Of a stretch of 64,000 nt of DNA, positions 19,336 to 29,119 are shown in pieces. Every line of letters starts with the position of its first letter. Within the stretch, counting starts at the first letter, position 1. This DNA comes from Chryseobacterium sp. Leaf180. Its GTDB lineage: Bacteria > Bacteroidota > Bacteroidia > Flavobacteriales > Weeksellaceae. The stretch covers positions 18,197-82,196 of the forward strand of contig NZ_LMPJ01000011.1 of the NCBI RefSeq assembly GCF_001424585.1, in the 5' to 3' direction. The notes below the pieces were generated by a model, which saw only the letters and a program-made list of their open reading frames with translations, ran no database searches and was not told the origin of the DNA. The translations under genes were made by a program, and so were the position numbers.

Positions 19336-19761
19336 CATTTATTTGAATTATGTAGTGAATTTTTTTCTTGATGTAAGTCAAAGGCAGGAGAAATCACGGA
19401 TAATTAATGATTAATGTTTAATGTTTAATGTTTAATGATGAATGGAGTAAGAGAATTATAAATTATGAATTATGAAATATATTTAATTGGGGAGTGATTA
19501 ATGATTAATTATTAATGGTTAATAGTTAATGGTTAATAGTTAATGGTTAATGATGAAATATTAATGATGAATGAAATGACCATGTGTTAATGTTTAATGG
19601 TGGTTGGAGGGAGGAAATTCTAAAATATGAGTTCCTGTTTTAGGTGGATCTGATACTATCGGGTTTTTATTACTGATTTTTTTGACCGTACTTTTAAAAT
19701 GTGGAGTTCAAATAAAAAACTCCTGCGGATGCAGGAGTTTTGTTGAAAAATATGCTGTGAT
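19336..19761. repeat. Gap of low-complexity repeats before the polysaccharide locus
   Basis: No gene is seen. TTAATGT is repeated four times in tandem at 19411-19437, and related TTAATGGTTAATAG-like sequence runs to about 19580. The last 30 bases hold a terminator for the genes to the right. Confidence 0.7.
19711..19741 (-). terminator. Rho-independent terminator after the 79-residue gene
   Basis: AAAACTCCTGC (19716-19726), loop GGAT, GCAGGAGTTTT (19731-19741): an 11-bp perfect stem. On the minus strand it runs into TTTTTTATTT. It closes the unit of the small anchor-tailed protein and the T9SS protein. Confidence 0.85.
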
Positions 19762-20001
19762 TTACTGAGCCGTTTTTCTGGCTTTTCCGTACGCTATGGC
19801 TAAACCGAGGGCTGCAACCATCAATAAAGGAATATAACTGTCTATTGGATTTCCTGGAGGATCTCCCGGTTCTGCCGGTGCGTCCCCATCAGCACGCATC
19901 GTGGATTCGTGTGGTTCGTCGTAGATGTATGGATTGTCTGACTGCTGGCTCCAAGCCACGGATGAAACCGACAGTCCGAATATGATGATTATCTTTTTCA
20001 T
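19762..20001 (-). CDS. Small secreted protein with C-terminal PID/membrane/basic tail
   Basis: 79 residues. A signal peptide (1-18, ending SVAWSQ) is followed by a short acidic, proline-rich body. The C-terminus is NPIDSYIPLL, a hydrophobic segment to about residue 71 and then a basic tail (YGKARK). The order of PID motif, membrane segment and positive end resembles the sorting tails of exosortase-like systems; I recall similar flavobacterial tails being called PID-CTERM. It sits 17 bases after the T9SS cargo gene and shares its terminator. Function is unknown. Confidence 0.75.
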   Translation of the reverse strand: MKKIIIIFGLSVSSVAWSQQSDNPYIYDEPHESTMRADGDAPAEPGDPPGNPIDSYIPLLMVAALGLAIAYGKARKTAQ

Positions 20002-20018
20002 AAGAATGAATCTTTCTG

Positions 20019-23000
20019 TTATTTACTAATTTTTTTGGTGAATTCTTTTCCGGCCGATACCGCTTTTACGATGTACATTCCTTTTGTGTCCAGTCTGATT
20101 TCCGCAGACAATGCATTCGGAACCAATGTGATGATTTTTCTTCCTGCTGCATCGTATACTTCTACCGACTCAATCTTTTTGCTGTTCCTGATTACAAAAT
20201 GATCTCCTTCTCTGTATATTTCAAAATCTGATTTTGCTGCTTCCGAAGTCGCCAATAATCCTGCTGTATATACGATCTCAAAACGACTGGTAAACTCCCC
20301 TTCTGCTGATGAGAATGTGTAACTCTGATTCTGAAGATTGGTGTAGGTATTCAGCTGTTTGTCGTGAAGATAAATTGCCTGTCCGGTTGCGAATAGTCCG
20401 GTTTTTGCCTCTAAGGCAATTGTAAAGTTTCCGGATTCAAAATGTTTTGTTCCCAGAGGAACAATATCCGTTGCTGCAAACGGTGCACGACCCTGAATGA
20501 TCACTTTATCAGTTCCCACTGTACTGAAGAATGCATCGGCGCCTGTACTCATTGCTTTTGAATCGAAGTTATCTAAGGCATCTGTTGCACCCTGACCGTA
20601 GGTAACCGCCTGGGTAAGATTTGCCCCGTAAGAAGTTGTCATTTTTAACCAGAATTTGCCTTCAGCATTCACGTTTTTATTCATGAAGTTTCCTACTGTT
20701 GCGGTACGCATTGTGTTGTTAAATAATGCGGTGGAGGCCGTCAATGCTTTTACAATGAAACCCTGCCCTATTTTTGCTACCGCACCATTTGCATTCAGCT
20801 GAGCTGTGGTATTTGCAGAGGTGCTATTCGGCGCCGCTACCCATGTTCCTGTTCCTGCAGCATTAAATGTCGCATAACTGTTGTTCGTTGCCGTAGCGCC
20901 CGTCTGCGTCGATACCGATCCGCCCGAATTATCCCAGAACCATAAAGTAGATGCGATGTTTGCCTGATTGGCTGCGAGGAAATCTACTAAATTTATATTG
21001 GAAGGATATGGATTTCCGATCAGGTTAAAACCGTTTCCGGCGTTGCTCAAAGGAACCGTGATGTTTCCGTTGTTTGGGGTTTTCGCCGAACCACCATAGT
21101 TTACGCCTGTAAGTGAATTAGCCGGCATTTTCACGGAGTATCCCACGCCGGCATTTGCCGTAAAGTTTGAGGCTGCATTCGGGATCTGCGTATAAAAATT
21201 GGTAGCTGTATTATAGGTCATTACATACTGCGGCTGATTTCCTGAAGGATAGATATCAAAGATATTCTGAGCGGCTACCGGTGAAGACCAGAAGACGTAT
21301 TTCAACGGTACGGATGCTGTATTTTTCTGAACATTGAATGCTCCTGTTATTGGTAATGTTAATACGCCGCCATCTCTCTGGATCAGGTTTCCACCATCTT
21401 CTACGGTTACGTTATTTGCGGTGATGGTGTTGCCGGAAGTAATTTCGAGGACACCGCTGTTTTTGATAGAGATATTTTTTGCTGTAAAAGCAGGTTGTGT
21501 AGTAGTGGAATAATTACCCGTGATGACAACATCTTTTCCAGTAGGCAAACCATTTGACCATGATGAGCCGTTCCAAGAGGTTGTTTCTATCTTTTTATAT
21601 AAACTAACTTCAGGTAATTGACTGCTTGGTCCGTATGCTTTGAATCCCGTAGGAGAAAGTCCAGAATTATATTTTAGCATTCTATCCTGATCAAGAAGGT
21701 TTTTAACAGAAAATATGCCGGACTGATACGTAATATTCCATCGCTGCTGGTTGCTAGTCAAATTTGTTTCAGTTGAAAGGTTAGTGCTGCTTGCTGTATA
21801 ATTTAAATATTTATTATCTAAAGAATTTTGAATTGAATAAGAGCCACTATTAGAAACTAAATTCCATACACTATTAATAGATGGGTTTATAATCTCATTA
21901 TTTGAAGCTCCCAATGCAGCTGTTGCTAAAATACCGGAAGAAACCGTATTGATCGCTCTTACAGCATTATTTTCATCTGCTATTACATAATAACCGTCTG
22001 TAAGATCATTTAAAGAAGAAATTTTTTCAAATCTTCCCACGCCAGCGTAGACCGGGGATATAATAATATTGTTCGAGTTTACTGTTTGGAAACTCCCTGC
22101 TGTTGCAGAAATTACATATGTATCAGCTGTATCAAATTTTATATCTGAGAAATTTGCTATACCATTTACAAAATTTACAGTTGCTGTTCCTGATAGCGTA
22201 CCTGCTCCACTTACTTTAGCTAAAGTAACACCTCCTGAATAACCCGTATCTACCGTAGTACCATTAGCAGCTACAGCTTTAACTGAAAATGCAGAAAGGT
22301 TTATATTAACAAATCCCGTTGCAGGTATATTATCAAAAACTATTTGAGTTGCAGGAGAAAGCGTCGTAAAAGATCTTTCTGTTGAACTGTATATGTAATT
22401 ATTATTGGCATCTTTTATATAAGCACGATAATAATAAGTAGTTCCATTTAATAATGAGCCTAAATTATATGAATAAGCTCCTGTTGTTACAGCTGCATTT
22501 CCAACAGGCATGATGTTAGAAGTCGGATAAGTACTTCCTGCACCACTTGTGGTGCTGTAAATAAACCCTTTTTCAACTGTAGCTGGGCAAGTTCCTAAAG
22601 ATGTTATGCTTCCATTTAGACCTGCTGAAATATAATCGATATTTGTAGCAATACCCGACTGTACAGCACCTGAAGTTGAAGCAGATCCTATCCCCGAGAT
22701 ACTGTATGTTGCCGTATTGCTTCCGGCAGTCGTACTTGTAACTGTTAATGTTGCGGTTTTATTTCCTGATGAAGTTGGTGTAAAAGTAGTTGTAAAAGTT
22801 GACGTTGCTCCGGGAGCAATCGTTACAGAAGAAAGTGCTGACAAAGCGAACTGATTATTGCCGGAAGATACTGTTACCCCAGTTGCATCTACGGTTCCAT
22901 TATTTGTAATTGTGTAAGTGATTGGAGCTGCTGATGTATTCGGGCAAGCTGAACCGTTTGATGCCGTCCCTGAAATTGCAAGAACAGGATTATTTAATGT

Positions 23001-24161
23001 TGTAAATGTTCTTTCGGAACCAAAAGCTGATACTCCATTTGCATCTTTTACGTATGCTTTATAGTAATAAACAGTTCCAGCAGAAAGCGAGCTTACATCA
23101 TATATATAATTTCCTGTTGAAACAGAACTTCCCACCACGACAGGATTCCCGTAAACACCTGCAGCCGTTCCGTAGACAAAACCTTTCTCAACTGATGACG
23201 GGCAGCTCCCTAAAGCGCTCACATTTCCATTAAAAGTTGCTGTACCTGATGTTACCGCCGATGCAGCGTTTGTAGTAACTGTGGCAGGAACGTTTTGAGA
23301 TCCGACTCCCGAAACAGCCAATGTTGGACTGTTACTTCCCAATGTAGTGCTTGTAACAGTGATTACTGAAGATTTACTCCCTCCTGATGTCGGAGTAAAA
23401 GTTACGTTGAAAGTTGCTGATGACCCTGCAGTGATGGTAGTAGTAGACAATCCTGAAACAGAAAACTGAGGATCACTGGAAGAAACATTGATGCCTGTTG
23501 CATCTAAAGTCCCTGTATTTGTAATCGTATAGATTACCGGTGTTGCTGCTGTATTGGGACAAGTTGATCCATTAGAAGCTGTTCCAGATATTGAAAGATT
23601 AGGATTACTACTAATTGCGTCATAAAAACTTATATCATCGATATAAATTTGCTTATTACCAGTGTTCGGTGCACTTCCTACTAATGTAAACCTTATTCTT
23701 ACACCAGCGTTATTACCTGAAAGATTTGTGAAATACTCATAGTCTGCAACCGTTGTTGATAAAGTGAATAATGTAGCGCCGAGCCATGCACTACCGCCAT
23801 TTAGAGAATACTCAACTTTTACATTTGTGTTTGCCGCAGAGTTTTTAGCTTTGAAAGTAACTTTGCTAATATTTGCCGTTCCAAATTCAGTTTGAGTATA
23901 TCCAATATTGCCGTCGTTATAAATTCTTATTTGTTGAGATACAAAACCTGAAATAGCACCCGTTGTACTTGGAGTGCCATAATAAGTTTTCCATGTACCA
24001 CCTGAGGGACCAGTAGTAACTGTTGATTGATAACTTTGACTCGTTGCAAATCCACTTTCGAATCCTGTAGTGTATAATAGATTCTGCCCCCATCCCCACA
24101 CCGAGGAGAGCACCATCAAAAACGCCCAGAGCATTTTCGGAAATAATAATTTGTGTTTCAT
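20019..24161 (-). CDS. Very large T9SS-exported modular surface protein
   Basis: 1,380 residues. A signal peptide (1-26, ending SVWGWGQ) is followed by a lectin-like N-terminal part to about 190. Then come two pairs of modules: a choice-of-anchor D-like domain (near 190-290 and 393-492, each opening SISGTASNGS or similar) and an FN3-like domain (KGFVYGT..., KGFIYST...). After an Ig-like module and a ricin-like stretch (about 706-860) comes an SWSNGLP segment common in flavobacterial surface proteins. The last 80 residues (FEIYREGDHFVIRN, VEVYDAAGRKI, MYIVKAVS) are a T9SS type A sorting domain. It should be exported through the T9SS to the cell surface or medium; its binding target is unknown. 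Confidence 0.9.
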   Translation of the reverse strand: MKHKLLFPKMLWAFLMVLSSVWGWGQNLLYTTGFESGFATSQSYQSTVTTGPSGGTWKTYYGTPSTTGAISGFVSQQIRIYNDGNIGYTQTEFGTANISKVTFKAKNSAANTNVKVEYSLNGGSAWLGATLFTLSTTVADYEYFTNLSGNNAGVRIRFTLVGSAPNTGNKQIYIDDISFYDAISSNPNLSISGTASNGSTCPNTAATPVIYTITNTGTLDATGINVSSSDPQFSVSGLSTTTITAGSSATFNVTFTPTSGGSKSSVITVTSTTLGSNSPTLAVSGVGSQNVPATVTTNAASAVTSGTATFNGNVSALGSCPSSVEKGFVYGTAAGVYGNPVVVGSSVSTGNYIYDVSSLSAGTVYYYKAYVKDANGVSAFGSERTFTTLNNPVLAISGTASNGSACPNTSAAPITYTITNNGTVDATGVTVSSGNNQFALSALSSVTIAPGATSTFTTTFTPTSSGNKTATLTVTSTTAGSNTATYSISGIGSASTSGAVQSGIATNIDYISAGLNGSITSLGTCPATVEKGFIYSTTSGAGSTYPTSNIMPVGNAAVTTGAYSYNLGSLLNGTTYYYRAYIKDANNNYIYSSTERSFTTLSPATQIVFDNIPATGFVNINLSAFSVKAVAANGTTVDTGYSGGVTLAKVSGAGTLSGTATVNFVNGIANFSDIKFDTADTYVISATAGSFQTVNSNNIIISPVYAGVGRFEKISSLNDLTDGYYVIADENNAVRAINTVSSGILATAALGASNNEIINPSINSVWNLVSNSGSYSIQNSLDNKYLNYTASSTNLSTETNLTSNQQRWNITYQSGIFSVKNLLDQDRMLKYNSGLSPTGFKAYGPSSQLPEVSLYKKIETTSWNGSSWSNGLPTGKDVVITGNYSTTTQPAFTAKNISIKNSGVLEITSGNTITANNVTVEDGGNLIQRDGGVLTLPITGAFNVQKNTASVPLKYVFWSSPVAAQNIFDIYPSGNQPQYVMTYNTATNFYTQIPNAASNFTANAGVGYSVKMPANSLTGVNYGGSAKTPNNGNITVPLSNAGNGFNLIGNPYPSNINLVDFLAANQANIASTLWFWDNSGGSVSTQTGATATNNSYATFNAAGTGTWVAAPNSTSANTTAQLNANGAVAKIGQGFIVKALTASTALFNNTMRTATVGNFMNKNVNAEGKFWLKMTTSYGANLTQAVTYGQGATDALDNFDSKAMSTGADAFFSTVGTDKVIIQGRAPFAATDIVPLGTKHFESGNFTIALEAKTGLFATGQAIYLHDKQLNTYTNLQNQSYTFSSAEGEFTSRFEIVYTAGLLATSEAAKSDFEIYREGDHFVIRNSKKIESVEVYDAAGRKIITLVPNALSAEIRLDTKGMYIVKAVSAGKEFTKKISK

Positions 24162-24183
24162 AATCTTTAAATTTATATCCCTA

Positions 24184-24212
24184 CAAATCTAAAATTATTT
24201 TTGAAACACAAA
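24184..24212 (-). promoter_or_regulatory. Promoter of the T9SS protein gene
   Basis: On the minus strand, TTTG (24209-24212), 17 bases, then TAGATTTG (24184-24191). Both match the Bacteroidota -33/-7 consensus. The start codon at 24161 follows within a short leader. Confidence 0.7.
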
Positions 24213-24236
24213 CAAAAATCTTAAATTAAGTTACTA

Positions 24237-24701
24237 TTAAGTCTCAAAACCCTGTGTAATCAGGTCGTATTCGTACCCGCGACCCATCAGATAGGTAATG
24301 GTTTTACTCTTTTTCTTATAATCCTGCATTCCCGAAATCTTATCTGAATAATTCTCTATGAGGCGACGCAAGGTTTTTTCATAATCGTCGGGATCAATCT
24401 CATCAAAACATTTATCTGTTAACTTTTCCGTAATGCCTTTCTGCTTCAGATGCATCTTAATTTTGTTTTTGCCCCAGTGTTTGATGTAAAATTTCCCACG
24501 GATGTAGCTGCGCACAAACCGCTCTTCATTCAGGTAATTTTCCCGCATCAGGTACAGCAAAATCTCCTCTTTTGCTTCGGGAATCAGAACAAATTCGCGC
24601 ATCTTCTGCTCCACTTCGGCATGGCAGCGGTCCTGATACACGCAGTAGTTGACGAGCTTCTGTTTGGTTTCCTCAAAGGTGAAGAGTTTTTTATCGGACA
24701 T
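24237..24701 (-). CDS. recX: Regulatory protein RecX
   Basis: 154 residues, normal for RecX. The three tandem three-helix repeats are visible: VYQDRCHAEVEQKM, then YLMRENYLNEERFVRSYIRGKF, then the C-terminal GMQDYKKKSKTITYLMGRGYEYDLI. YLNEERFVRSYIRGK is the typical RecX core. It modulates RecA filaments in the cytoplasm. It stands alone, without recA nearby. Confidence 0.9.
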   Translation of the reverse strand: MSDKKLFTFEETKQKLVNYCVYQDRCHAEVEQKMREFVLIPEAKEEILLYLMRENYLNEERFVRSYIRGKFYIKHWGKNKIKMHLKQKGITEKLTDKCFDEIDPDDYEKTLRRLIENYSDKISGMQDYKKKSKTITYLMGRGYEYDLITQGFET

Positions 24702-24732
24702 GAAAGCAGTTGTTAATGGTTAATGATTAATG

Positions 24733-24762
24733 GCTTTAGGCTTTAGGCTTTAGGCTTTAGGC
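24733..24762. repeat. Heptamer tandem repeat GCTTTAG x4
   Basis: Four GCTTTAG units plus two bases in the gap upstream of recX. The same unit forms a longer array at 46508-46572. Confidence 0.9.
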
Positions 24763-24898
24763 GAAATTAACGGTTAATGATTAATTATCAATGATGAATG
24801 ATGGCAGTTGGCTAATGGCTATTGGCTTTTACCTGTTGGCTGTTGGCGGATGGTTGATGGCTATTAGCGGATGGCTTTAGGCGGTTGGTGGATGGCTA
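24763..24898. repeat. Degenerate GGCTGTTGGC-like repeat region
   Basis: The gap between recX and glyA is filled with loosely repeated words such as GGCTATTGGC, GTTGGCTGTTGGCGG and GATGGCT. No gene is seen in it. Reversed, it resembles an in-frame segment of the dcp gene at 60139-60201. Confidence 0.6.
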
Positions 24899-24899
24899 T

Positions 24900-24933
24900 G
24901 AAAAGAGGCACAAAATTATCTGCACCTCTTTTC
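24900..24933 (-). terminator. Probable terminator after glyA
   Basis: GAAAAGAGG (24900-24908) and CCTCTTTTC (24925-24933) form a 9-bp stem with a 16-base loop. Because the stem ends in TTTTC on the minus strand, termination is plausible but the U tract is short. Confidence 0.55.
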
Positions 24934-24983
24934 TATTTTTATCTTAAAAAGCTTACCGCGTAAAGCGAGTTTCTTACAGGCTG

Positions 24984-26249
24984 CTAATAATTGAACAGTG
25001 CTTTGCCTTCCATCAGTCCATTTACTTTCTTGCGGACTTCAGCCATTACGTTTTCATTTTTGATGTCAGCCACCACTTCGGAAATGAGTTCGGCAATCGT
25101 CTGCATATCGTTTTCCTTTAACCCTCTCGTAGTAATCGCCGCTGTTCCCAGACGGATGCCAGAGGTGGTAAACGGTGACTTATCGTCAAACGGCACCATA
25201 TTTTTGTTGCAGGTGATATCGGCTTTCACCAGGGCTTTTTCGGTTTCTTTCCCGTTCACGCCTTTGTTTCTCAGATCGATCAGCATTAAATGATTGTCGG
25301 TTCCGCCGCTCACAATATCGAATCCCAAACCGATCATCGATTTTGCCAAAGCCTGCGCATTGGTCTGAACCTGCTTGGCATAGGTTAAGAATTTTCCATC
25401 AATCGCTTCCTGAAAAGCCACGGCTTTCGCTGCGATTACATTTTCCAGCGGACCACCCTGAATTCCAGGGAAAACGGCGCTGTCGAGCACCTGACTCATC
25501 ATTTTGATTTCGCCTTTCGGGGTTTTGTGTCCGTAGGTATTTTCAAAATCTTTGCCGACCATGATCATTCCGCCACGCGGACCACGAAGGGTTTTGTGCG
25601 TTGTTGTGGTTACTACGTGACAATGCTCAAACGGATTATTCAGCAAACCTTTTGCAATTAACCCTGCAGGATGCGCAATATCAGCCCAAAGCGTTGCGCC
25701 AATTTCATCGGCCACTTCACGGAATTTCGCATAATCCAAATCTCTGGAGTACGCCGAGAAACCGGCAATCAGCATTTTCGGTTTTTCACGGAGCGCCACT
25801 TCACGCATCTGGTCGTAATCGATCAGTCCGGAATCCTGTTTAACGCCGTAAGAAACGACCTCGTACTGAATTCCCGAGAAATTCACTGCCGATCCGTGCG
25901 TTAAATGTCCGCCCATCGAAAGATCCATCCCCATGATTTTATCACCCGGTTTCAGGATCGAAAGATATAATGCGGCATTCGCCTGAGAACCGGAATGCGG
26001 CTGTACATTGACATATTCCACTCCGAAAAGTTCTTTTGCCCGGTCGATCGCCAGGGTTTCCACCTCATCTACCACTTCACAACCGCCGTAGTATCTTTTT
26101 CCGGGATACCCTTCTGCATATTTGTTGGTGAGCACGCTGCCCATGGCTTTCATCACGTTTTCTGATACAAAGTTTTCTGAGGCAATGAGTTCCAAACCGT
26201 GCAACTGTCTGGCTTTTTCTTTTTCGATGAGGTCAAATATTACGTCCAT
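24984..26249 (-). CDS. glyA: Serine hydroxymethyltransferase
   Basis: 421 residues from ATG at 26249, the usual SHMT length. A longer frame to 26357 would add 36 residues with no family match and would contain a -7 box, so it was rejected. [13 protein letters not shown] near the N-terminus, [13 protein letters not shown], and [14 protein letters not shown] with the PLP-binding Lys are diagnostic. It converts serine and tetrahydrofolate to glycine and 5,10-methylene-THF in the cytoplasm. Confidence 0.97.
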   Translation of the reverse strand: MDVIFDLIEKEKARQLHGLELIASENFVSENVMKAMGSVLTNKYAEGYPGKRYYGGCEVVDEVETLAIDRAKELFGVEYVNVQPHSGSQANAALYLSILKPGDKIMGMDLSMGGHLTHGSAVNFSGIQYEVVSYGVKQDSGLIDYDQMREVALREKPKMLIAGFSAYSRDLDYAKFREVADEIGATLWADIAHPAGLIAKGLLNNPFEHCHVVTTTTHKTLRGPRGGMIMVGKDFENTYGHKTPKGEIKMMSQVLDSAVFPGIQGGPLENVIAAKAVAFQEAIDGKFLTYAKQVQTNAQALAKSMIGLGFDIVSGGTDNHLMLIDLRNKGVNGKETEKALVKADITCNKNMVPFDDKSPFTTSGIRLGTAAITTRGLKENDMQTIAELISEVVADIKNENVMAEVRKKVNGLMEGKALFNY

Positions 26250-26561
26250 GTATTTATTTCTGATTTTAATTACGTTCAAAAATAAGGAATTTTGGCTGAA
26301 TGTGCGTGATGATTTTAATCGGCTTGGAATAAGGATTTTCTGAAATACATGCTGCATTAAGATTTCGATGAAATTATTTATGCATACCCGTTATTGATCA
26401 CTGTTATTAATTAAACGGATGGTCAAATAGGGAATTTTCAAATATTGCCCGTTTTTAAATTAGACAACGGCGTTAACTTGACAAAGAAATACAAGGTATT
26501 TTTAATTATAACAGATTGCGGACCACCGTGCATTATTAAACGTTAATCAGAGGAAAAAGTT
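26250..26561. promoter_or_regulatory. glyA upstream gap with candidate -7 box
   Basis: TATTTTTG (minus strand, 26277-26284) matches TAnnTTTG 28 bases before the glyA start; no convincing -33 box is present. The rest of this 312-base gap, up to the acr3 stop, shows no gene or structured element. Confidence 0.45.
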
Positions 26562-27593
26562 TCAGTACCACTTTTTTTTCAGCCAAAGGCTTGTTTTCAC
26601 CAGTAAAATCAACACCGGAACTTCCACCAACGGACCGATCACCCCAACAAATGCCTGTGCAGAATGAATTCCGAAGACCGAAATTGCGACCGCAATCGCC
26701 AGTTCAAAATTGTTTCCGGTGGCGGTAAATGCTATTGAAGCATTTTTATCATACGGCACATTCACCGACCGATTAATGAAAAAACTGACGAAAAACATCA
26801 GTACGAAATAAATGACCAACGGAACAGCCACTTTCAAAACATCCATCGGAAGTTCTACCATTCTGTCACCTTTCAGACTGAACATCAGAACAATCGTGAA
26901 CAGTAATGCGTATAATGTGACCGGAGAAATTTTCGGAACAAATTTTCGGCTGTACCATTCCATTCCTTTTAATTTAATCAAAAAATACCGGCTCAGAAAG
27001 CCTGCCAGAAAAGGAATTCCGAGATAGATCAAGACGCTCTCCGTCACATCACGCATCGGTACCGAAACACTGAAATCTCCCAAACCTAATTTCTGCGGCA
27101 AAATATTAATGAAGAGCCACACGAAAAAACTGTAAGAAAAGATCTGAAAAATACTGTTCAAGGCCACCAAAAGTGCGGCGTACTCACGATTTCCTTTCGC
27201 CAAATCATTCCACACGATGACCATGGCGATGCACCTTGCCAAACCGATCAGGATCAAACCGACCATATAATCCGGCTCATTTTTGAGAAAAATAATAGCT
27301 AAGATGAACATCAAAACCGGGCCGATAATCCAGTTGAGAAAAAGCGATAATGACAGTACTTTTTTATCTTTAAACGCCATTGGCAGCAGCGCATAATCAA
27401 CTTTCGCAAGTGGCGGATACATCATTAGAATCAAACCGATCGCCAACGGAATATTGGTGTTTCCCACAGAAAGCGAACTGGTGATTTCTGAAATACTGGG
27501 GAATAAATAGCCTAAACCGACACCAATTGCCATGGCAAGGAATATCCAAAGGGTAAGAAAACGGTCGAGAAATTTGAGTTTGGATTGCATCAA
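26562..27593 (-). CDS. acr3: ACR3-type arsenite efflux transporter
   Basis: 343 residues with ten hydrophobic segments. C121 in [16 protein letters not shown] is the conserved arsenite-binding Cys of the fourth segment, and [11 protein letters not shown] carries the conserved Glu of segment nine. It pumps arsenite out across the inner membrane without an ATPase. Its ATG follows the arsC stop with no gap, and it is the last gene of the arsenic operon. Confidence 0.93.
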   Translation of the reverse strand: MMQSKLKFLDRFLTLWIFLAMAIGVGLGYLFPSISEITSSLSVGNTNIPLAIGLILMMYPPLAKVDYALLPMAFKDKKVLSLSLFLNWIIGPVLMFILAIIFLKNEPDYMVGLILIGLARCIAMVIVWNDLAKGNREYAALLVALNSIFQIFSYSFFVWLFINILPQKLGLGDFSVSVPMRDVTESVLIYLGIPFLAGFLSRYFLIKLKGMEWYSRKFVPKISPVTLYALLFTIVLMFSLKGDRMVELPMDVLKVAVPLVIYFVLMFFVSFFINRSVNVPYDKNASIAFTATGNNFELAIAVAISVFGIHSAQAFVGVIGPLVEVPVLILLVKTSLWLKKKWY

Positions 27594-28205
27594 TTATTTT
27601 TTAATTAAAGAAAAAACATACAAACATTCCATCGCAATCTGGTTGCTTCTTTCCGTATATTTTTCGTCCTGAAGAACGGAATTATCGAAAGATTTCGGAT
27701 CAAAGTAGGTTGTTCCTATTCGAAGATCGCAACCCGGAATAAACGGACAGTTTTCGTCTGCATCGCCACAAGTCATAACGGCTACAAAGTTTTCTTTGGG
27801 AAGACTTTCATCATCACTGGTTTTAGAAAAACAGAGACTCGATTTTCCATCCCCGAAAATCACGTCAGATTTTGGGTTAGGATTCCCATCTAATTTTTTC
27901 ACTTCAAAACCTGCGGCAATCAAAGTGTTGATGGCATTTTCATTGAAAGCAGTAGCCTCTGTTCCGGCAGAAAAAGTATTGATGCTGAAACCATAAAAAT
28001 CGGCAGCAACTTTTGACCAAACCTGTCCTAAATGACTTCTGCGAGAATTGTGTGTACAAACGTAAATCAGATTGATCTCTTTTTCAGAATTCAATTTTTC
28101 CTGAATATGATTGGCTAATTTCTCCAATAAAATTTTTCTTTCAGCATTGATTTCTTTAAAATTTTTGCTGAGGATTTCGCAACGGTTTCTGATGTTCTGA
28201 TCCAT
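27594..28205 (-). CDS. arsC: Arsenate reductase-like low-molecular-weight phosphatase
   Basis: 203 residues. The CX5R active loop is C50-THNSR-R56, followed by SHLGQVW, as in the thioredoxin-coupled ArsC/LMW-PTP family. Two more Cys lie in TCGDADENCPFIPGC, where ArsC carries its relay cysteines and a DP/DE-like Asp. It has an extra N-terminal helix of about 40 residues. It should reduce arsenate to arsenite for export by the ACR3 pump directly downstream. Activity as a plain protein-tyrosine phosphatase is possible but less likely here. Confidence 0.85.
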   Translation of the reverse strand: MDQNIRNRCEILSKNFKEINAERKILLEKLANHIQEKLNSEKEINLIYVCTHNSRRSHLGQVWSKVAADFYGFSINTFSAGTEATAFNENAINTLIAAGFEVKKLDGNPNPKSDVIFGDGKSSLCFSKTSDDESLPKENFVAVMTCGDADENCPFIPGCDLRIGTTYFDPKSFDNSVLQDEKYTERSNQIAMECLYVFSLIKK

Positions 28206-28231
28206 TAAGATTTGTTTAACTTAAAAAAAAC

Positions 28232-28705
28232 TTAGCAGCATCCACTTCCCGGAGTACAGGTATTTGAAGGATTTGCAGTCAGTTCATTTAAGTTTTTCTT
28301 TTGCTTTTCAGAGGGAATTCCGCAGGCATCTTGGGCCAGACACGCAGTTGTTTTATTGACTAAAACAAAGTTTTTCCCATTAAAGTCCAAATCGTATTTT
28401 CCGATTGTGGTCGATTGATATTCCACTTCAATTTCAGCATCTTCAATGCCCAGTTTTTGTTCAGAAAGTCTGATGATGTTTAATAATTTCTGCGGTTTCA
28501 GGCGGTGCTCAAAATCATCAGCATTCCACAGCTGAAAGTTGACCACTTTTTCTGAGCGCATGGTACCACCGCAGTCGATGAATTTTCTGGAAATTTCTCC
28601 CACTTCCGTTACGTGAAAATGTTCGGGAACAAACGTTCCGTTCTCCAACTGGAAGTCTACGTTTTCCACCGACTTTAAAATTTCTTTTATTTCTGAAAGT
28701 TTCAT
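28232..28705 (-). CDS. DUF6428-family arsenic operon protein
   Basis: 157 residues with no membrane segment. I recognise it as DUF6428-like from the PEHFHVTEVG segment and the RSEKVVNFQLW stretch. It ends in CTPGSGCC, and has further Cys (CGG near residue 46, CLAQDACG), which suggests metalloid binding, for instance as a carrier or chaperone. This function is inference. It lies between arsR and arsC with a second operator-like site just upstream (28729-28743). Confidence 0.75.
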   Translation of the reverse strand: MKLSEIKEILKSVENVDFQLENGTFVPEHFHVTEVGEISRKFIDCGGTMRSEKVVNFQLWNADDFEHRLKPQKLLNIIRLSEQKLGIEDAEIEVEYQSTTIGKYDLDFNGKNFVLVNKTTACLAQDACGIPSEKQKKNLNELTANPSNTCTPGSGCC

Positions 28706-28728
28706 GATTGAATGTTTAATATATGTTA

Positions 28729-28743
28729 TATTGCTATATTACG
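28729..28743. promoter_or_regulatory. Second ArsR operator-like site, upstream of the DUF6428 gene
   Basis: TATTGCTATATTACG matches the site upstream of arsR (29105-29119) at 14 of 15 bases. It lies in the 56-base gap between arsR and the DUF6428 gene, so an internal regulated promoter is likely. Confidence 0.65.
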
Positions 28744-28761
28744 GTGATACAGATTAAATTT

Positions 28762-29094
28762 TTAGCAGCACGAATCCGTCTTTGTATCCTGAGTGAAAAA
28801 AGACTGCATCTCGCTCTGCACCGTTTTCCAGACCTCATCATCAATACAGTAACAGACCGATTTTCCTTCGACCGTTCCTTTTATGATTCCGGAATTTTTC
28901 ATTTCTTTCAAATGTTGGGAAATGGTGGCCTGCGCCAAACCAAGTTCTTCCACCAAATCATTGCAGATACACGCTTTCTGACTGATGATGTGCTGAAGAA
29001 TCGCAATTCTTGCCGGATGCGCCAGTACTTTGAACAACGTTGCGAGCCTGTTTTGTTTATCGCTGAAAATTTCCGTTTTTGTGAGACCCATCAT
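28762..29094 (-). CDS. arsR: ArsR-family transcriptional repressor
   Basis: 110 residues. The winged-helix core is clear: ALAHPARIAIL-like VLAHPARIAIL, then ACICNDLVEELGLAQATISQHLKEM, with C42 and C44 at the metalloid-binding position of the recognition-helix region (ELCVCDL in classical ArsR). An extra CC pair ends the protein (DSCC). It should leave DNA when it binds arsenite, switching on the operon. A palindromic site sits just upstream of its own start, so it probably represses itself. Confidence 0.92.
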   Translation of the reverse strand: MMGLTKTEIFSDKQNRLATLFKVLAHPARIAILQHIISQKACICNDLVEELGLAQATISQHLKEMKNSGIIKGTVEGKSVCYCIDDEVWKTVQSEMQSFFTQDTKTDSCC

Positions 29095-29104
29095 TGCGTA
29101 TTAG

Positions 29105-29119
29105 TATTGCAATATTACG
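29105..29119. promoter_or_regulatory. ArsR operator upstream of arsR
   Basis: TATTGCAATATTACG includes the perfect palindrome TATTGCAATA. On the minus strand it overlaps TAATATTG, one base from the -7 consensus, so a bound repressor would block the promoter. Confidence 0.7.

Noticed and set aside
19298-19381. Longer N-terminus for the CapD-type protein
   Set aside because: A perfect TATCTTTG box lies inside it, and the shorter start fits the family.
26250-26357. Longer N-terminus for glyA
   Set aside because: The added 36 residues lack SHMT likeness, and a -7 box lies within them.
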